DNA of 64,000 nucleotides from Mercenaria mercenaria (taxonomy: Eukaryota; Mollusca; Bivalvia; Venerida; Veneridae), in NCBI RefSeq assembly GCF_021730395.1, contig NC_069363.1:21674001-21738000 (forward strand). The letters run 5' to 3'. Every line of letters starts with the position of its first letter. Positions within the stretch are counted from its first letter, which is position 1. Under the pieces are notes generated by a model. That model was not told the origin of the DNA and did not search any database. It was given only the letters and a program-made list of their open reading frames with translations. This document shows, one piece after another, positions 60,401-64,000 of this stretch. The position numbers and the translations under genes are program-made.

Positions 60401-61192
60401 ATCCAACTTCTACTAGATCGATCTGTGAAATGCTTTTATGTGTAAAACACCCCACTTCTACTGGATCGATCTGCGAAATGTTTTTACATGTTAAACATCC
60501 CACTTCTGCTAGATCGATCTTCGAAATGCTTTTACACATAAAACATCCCACTTCTACTAGATCGATCTGGGAAATACTTATATATGTTAAACATCCCACT
60601 TCTACTAGACCGATCTGGGAAATGCTTTTACATGTAAAACATCCCACTTCTGCTAGATTGATCTGCGAAATGCTTTTACATATAAAACATCCCACTTCTA
60701 CTAGATCGATCTGCGAAATGCTTTTACATGTAAAACATCCCACTTCTGGTAGATCGATCTGCGAAATGCTTTAACACATAAAACATCCCACTTCTACTAG
60801 ATCGATCTGCGAAATGCTTTTACATGTAAAACATCCCACTTCTGCTAGATCGATCTGCGAAATGCTTTTACACATATAACATCCCACTTCTACTAGATCG
60901 ATCTGGGAAATGCTTTTACATGTTAAACATCCCACTTCTACTAGATCGATCTGCGAAATGCTTTTACATGTAAAACATCCAACTTCTGCTAGATCGATCT
61001 GCGAAATGCTTTTACATATAAAACATCCCACTTCTACTAGATCGATCTGCGAAATGCTTTTACATGTAAAACATCCCACTTCTGGTAGATCTAGCTGTGG
61101 CAACCTTGTATATTTAAAACCTTTCATTTCTTCTAGATAAAACTGCGGGATCTTTGTACATTTAAAACACCCCACTTCTACTAGTTCGACTG
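57474..61192. repeat. Satellite array, 48-bp unit, ~77 copies
   Basis: Consensus: ACTTCTACTAGATCGATCTG then CGAAATGCTTTTACATGTAA then AACATCCC. Each unit holds two perfect palindromes, AGATCGATCT and TTTTACATGTAAAA, with centres 21 and 27 bp apart. Units are contiguous with no spacers. 48 is a multiple of three and no stop falls in one frame per strand, giving frames of 679 (plus) and 685 (minus) residues that are artefacts of the period. Variation sits mainly at TACT/TGCT/TTCT, GCGA/GGGA/GCGG and CATG/CAGG, is non-synonymous in both open frames, and so shows no coding constraint. End units are most diverged. Confidence 0.95.
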
Positions 61193-63970
61193 AGAAATCA
61201 TTGCTCAGTTAAAGTACGGACATAAGAACAAGCTTCATAACATTCCACAGATGATTCTGAGACCATCTTTACATCAGTGTTATCGCAATAAGACAGTTCC
61301 GCATGCTCGCATCATTTCTACAGGGTAGAATTTGATTAAATCCTTAATATACTAAGGAAACAGAGATGCTCATTCGTTTGACTATTTGCTAGGCTGATCC
61401 CAGGACATGTGACCGGAGTTCTCTGAAATACATTATTTTCACTGACCTGACCTTTCATAACGTCTAATATAAGATATACCAATTTAGACTATTTTATACA
61501 ACACACAGATTCTTTATTAAAGGCGATTTTCCTCCGCGATGATTGATGATGTGTCAGTTTTTCATCCGATTACTTCTGTCTGGTGTCAAAGAATAGAAAA
61601 CTTCCATGTAAGCCAATTGTACTAATACTTTATGAGGAAGAAATGAAGAGTAATAACAAAATGACGCGTGTCCCATACGCACATTTTATGAACGTGATAA
61701 GTTCAAAATATAAATGTCATTAGATGGAATTTGTTTATAACATTTTCCATAATATGGTCATCATCACTCTAAGTAAAAATCCTAGCCGGAATGAGTAAAT
61801 TCAATAGTTTTACTCAGATTTAAATATTGGCCTGTGATCTCTGCGATTTTAAACTGCAAAGACGCCACATAGGAGTACGTTAAAACCCAACAAAAATTAA
61901 GGTAAGACTAAAGCGTGACAATTCCTTTCATTTTACCTTGTTGAGACTGATTATTAAACATAGCTAGCGGCTGATCATAAGAATACTAAAACAGCATTAA
62001 CTTGTAAAATTACATTATACCGAGCCTTTTATGTCTAACTGTTGTATATTATACTTCACAGAAACAAGATAAGCGTACCAAGAATATTGATATAGCCAGG
62101 AGACACAAAATTAGGACTGTTCAATTGATTTAAACAGTTAAACAGAATCATACATAGTTTAACAATTGTCAAATTGGAAGTCTTTTTTCAGAAAATTTAA
62201 TAGATCTACAAAGCTTTGATTTGACACATGATTGTGTAAGTCTCTCACTAAAGGAATTTATGTTCTCTTGAGAAATAAATGTATGTTATTTTTCAGTAGG
62301 CACGCAAGAGCTATAATTTCTGCTTCTGTTATCTCAATCAAGTCCATATAAATATAGTTTTCTGAGTTTGAGTTTACGAATTAAAAGAAAACTTTTTTCC
62401 CTTATGTGTAAGATAGTCACGGACAGTTGATTATGCGCTATAATACATAGCGCATTGATTAACGGTAATAATTTATGAAAAGTGGTCATTCAGCTTTGCG
62501 AGGCGTAACTGTTCACACGTTAAATTTTATATTTAAGTAATGTTTTGACGTTATTGGCAGTGTGAAGTAAGGATAGATGAACTAATGATTAGTAAATCGA
62601 CATATACAAGTTACATTATGAGAGAAATAAGCTTTCATGTTGTTATTAGGCATATGTTTAATGCCAAACATAAATTTATATGTATAAATGTATTGAATAT
62701 TATGAATTGTTGTAATAATATGGTTAAAATTGTGTATTTTTCATGTTGCGCCTCGCAAGTGCTTCGTATATGACGATTATCAAATAATAATCTGAAATGT
62801 TATTTGTAGTTAGAGTTATTATTTTTGGTAAGGTTCGTAATGTACGTGACGTTATGGTCACGTTAGGGAACATAACGTGCCTCGATTAATCAATTTCTCG
62901 CACGAGCAGTTCACAGGTGTGGTAAGTTTGGTCACCGGTTCATTCCTTCACTAACTAAGCGGACAAGTCGACACTTCATGTACAAAAATTATGTTCATCA
63001 CATGTTTGAAGAGCTAGCGTTTTCCAGTAATGTTGCCACAGAAATGCAGATAAGTTTTTGAACAAATTTTATCTTTTTACTTTATTGCGTATTTCATTAA
63101 ATTAAAGATGAATGAATTGATACAGTAATTGTTCACTACAGCTCGTGAATAATTTCAAATGCTAGTTCATGCATGTTGAACAATCATTGGTTATTTATAA
63201 TATAAAGAAAAACTGGGTTCTCTTCGAGGGAAACCCCCGTTTCTTTTGAAAATTAGCAACAATCATCATTCTTTGTGTGTTACCACTTTGTTGAGGCATT
63301 GTGTTTTGGATTGGCTGACGGTTTTACATTTGTCATGTCCTAGATTTGACACGTCGCAAAATTCTAATAATTTAGGATGAAAACACAAATTTTCACACTG
63401 CTTATACAGTCAAACCTGAACGACTACCCAAAGTGAATAAATGAAATGTCCTTGAACATTTGAGAACGTGCATATTTTATAACAGCATTATCAACAACAT
63501 TTTATTAGTTTCACTACTGACTTAAATATACACTCTATTACAAATAAAATGCAAAAATTAAAAAATGATTGAAAATTCAAGAGATTATTTTCGATAATGA
63601 ATGAACGAATCTTTCTATGGTTGTTGCTACTATCAGTTGAATACTTTGAAAGCGTGATAATTTATCATGCTGTCCATTATGGTCTTGTTGCTGTCGTTGC
63701 AGAAGGTGATAATACAAAGTATACTAGAACGGATTTAGTAGACTTATGTACAGAAATAGACGATGTTGATGAACACGACTAGTGGTCAAGACGATTCTTA
63801 TGATGATCACAATGATTATCATTTTTATTACTGACGTTGTTACTTAAGAAATATAATATTGTTGTTATTTACTAATTGTTCTATTTCATCATTTTGCTGG
63901 TATCCTCATGACGATGATGGTGATGACGACGATGAGCTATTAATTATACTTGTAAACGCAAAAGTAAAAT
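61193..63970. other. No recognisable gene
   Basis: AT-rich DNA. The short frame 63597-63782 starts with a hydrophobic stretch (IFLWLLLLSVEYF) but has no other support. No RNA gene or repeat recognised. Confidence 0.4.
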
Positions 63971-64000
63971 ATGGTGATGATGATGATGATGATGATGATG
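63971..64000. repeat. GAT microsatellite at window edge
   Basis: ATGGTGATGATGATGATGAT continues to the end of the window, so its full length is unknown. Confidence 0.9.

Noticed and set aside
57474-61192. CRISPR-like array
   Set aside because: Units are contiguous 48-bp repeats with no unique spacers, no cas genes are present, and the DNA is animal nuclear.
63597-63782. Small secreted or membrane protein of 61 residues
   Set aside because: The hydrophobic start is the only hint; no promoter, homology or downstream exon supports it.

Overview
This window looks like a gene-poor, repeat-rich stretch of a bivalve mollusc nuclear genome. The evidence is AT-rich DNA, tRNA-headed SINEs of molluscan type, a Steamer-like Ty3/Gypsy element (a family best known from clams), and many elements that start with ACAAGAG, carry internal tandem repeats and end in CTAAAAA. 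A venerid, myid or similar clam is my inference; the sequence does not fix the species.

The only host gene I can name is the 5' part of CSE1L (exportin-2) on the minus strand. Its start-codon exon is at 28205-28298 and its second coding exon at 26787-26936, together giving the first 78 residues. No later exon could be found in the 26.8 kb to the left, so intron 2 is very long or this copy is partial. Two very short possible first exons (36693 and 44071) are weak.

Layout. 0.4-1.8 kb: decayed SINEs and a Helentron-like fragment. 1.85-5.82 kb: a minus-strand, broken Polinton-like remnant with family B DNA polymerase parts. 8.4-13 kb: a LINE tail, two copies of a fold-back element on either side of a 111-bp minisatellite, and a roughly 0.7-kb element with terminal inverted repeats. 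13.95-24.7 kb: a nest in which LINE A is split by LINE B and, further along, by two direct copies of a 0.65-kb TTAA-type element that enclose a whole-looking Steamer-like element with identical 190-bp LTRs. 26.8-28.3 kb: CSE1L exons. 27.4-36.2 kb: seven Helentron-like elements, some inside others. 37-45.3 kb: three non-autonomous hAT-like elements with 7-8-bp target duplications, a LINE tail, a SINE and a 102-bp near-perfect palindrome. 46.7-47.9 kb: a minus-strand LINE relic. 50.8-51.9 kb: a complex repeat holding a 154-bp element with inverted ends. 53.7-57.3 kb: two more elements with tandem repeat cores. 57.5-61.2 kb: a satellite of about 77 units of 48 bp, each unit carrying two palindromes. 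The remaining single-copy DNA shows no gene I can support.

There is no operon-like cooperation between genes here. The value of the window is its record of layered insertions around one essential transport gene, plus two codon-multiple tandem arrays that create long false reading frames.
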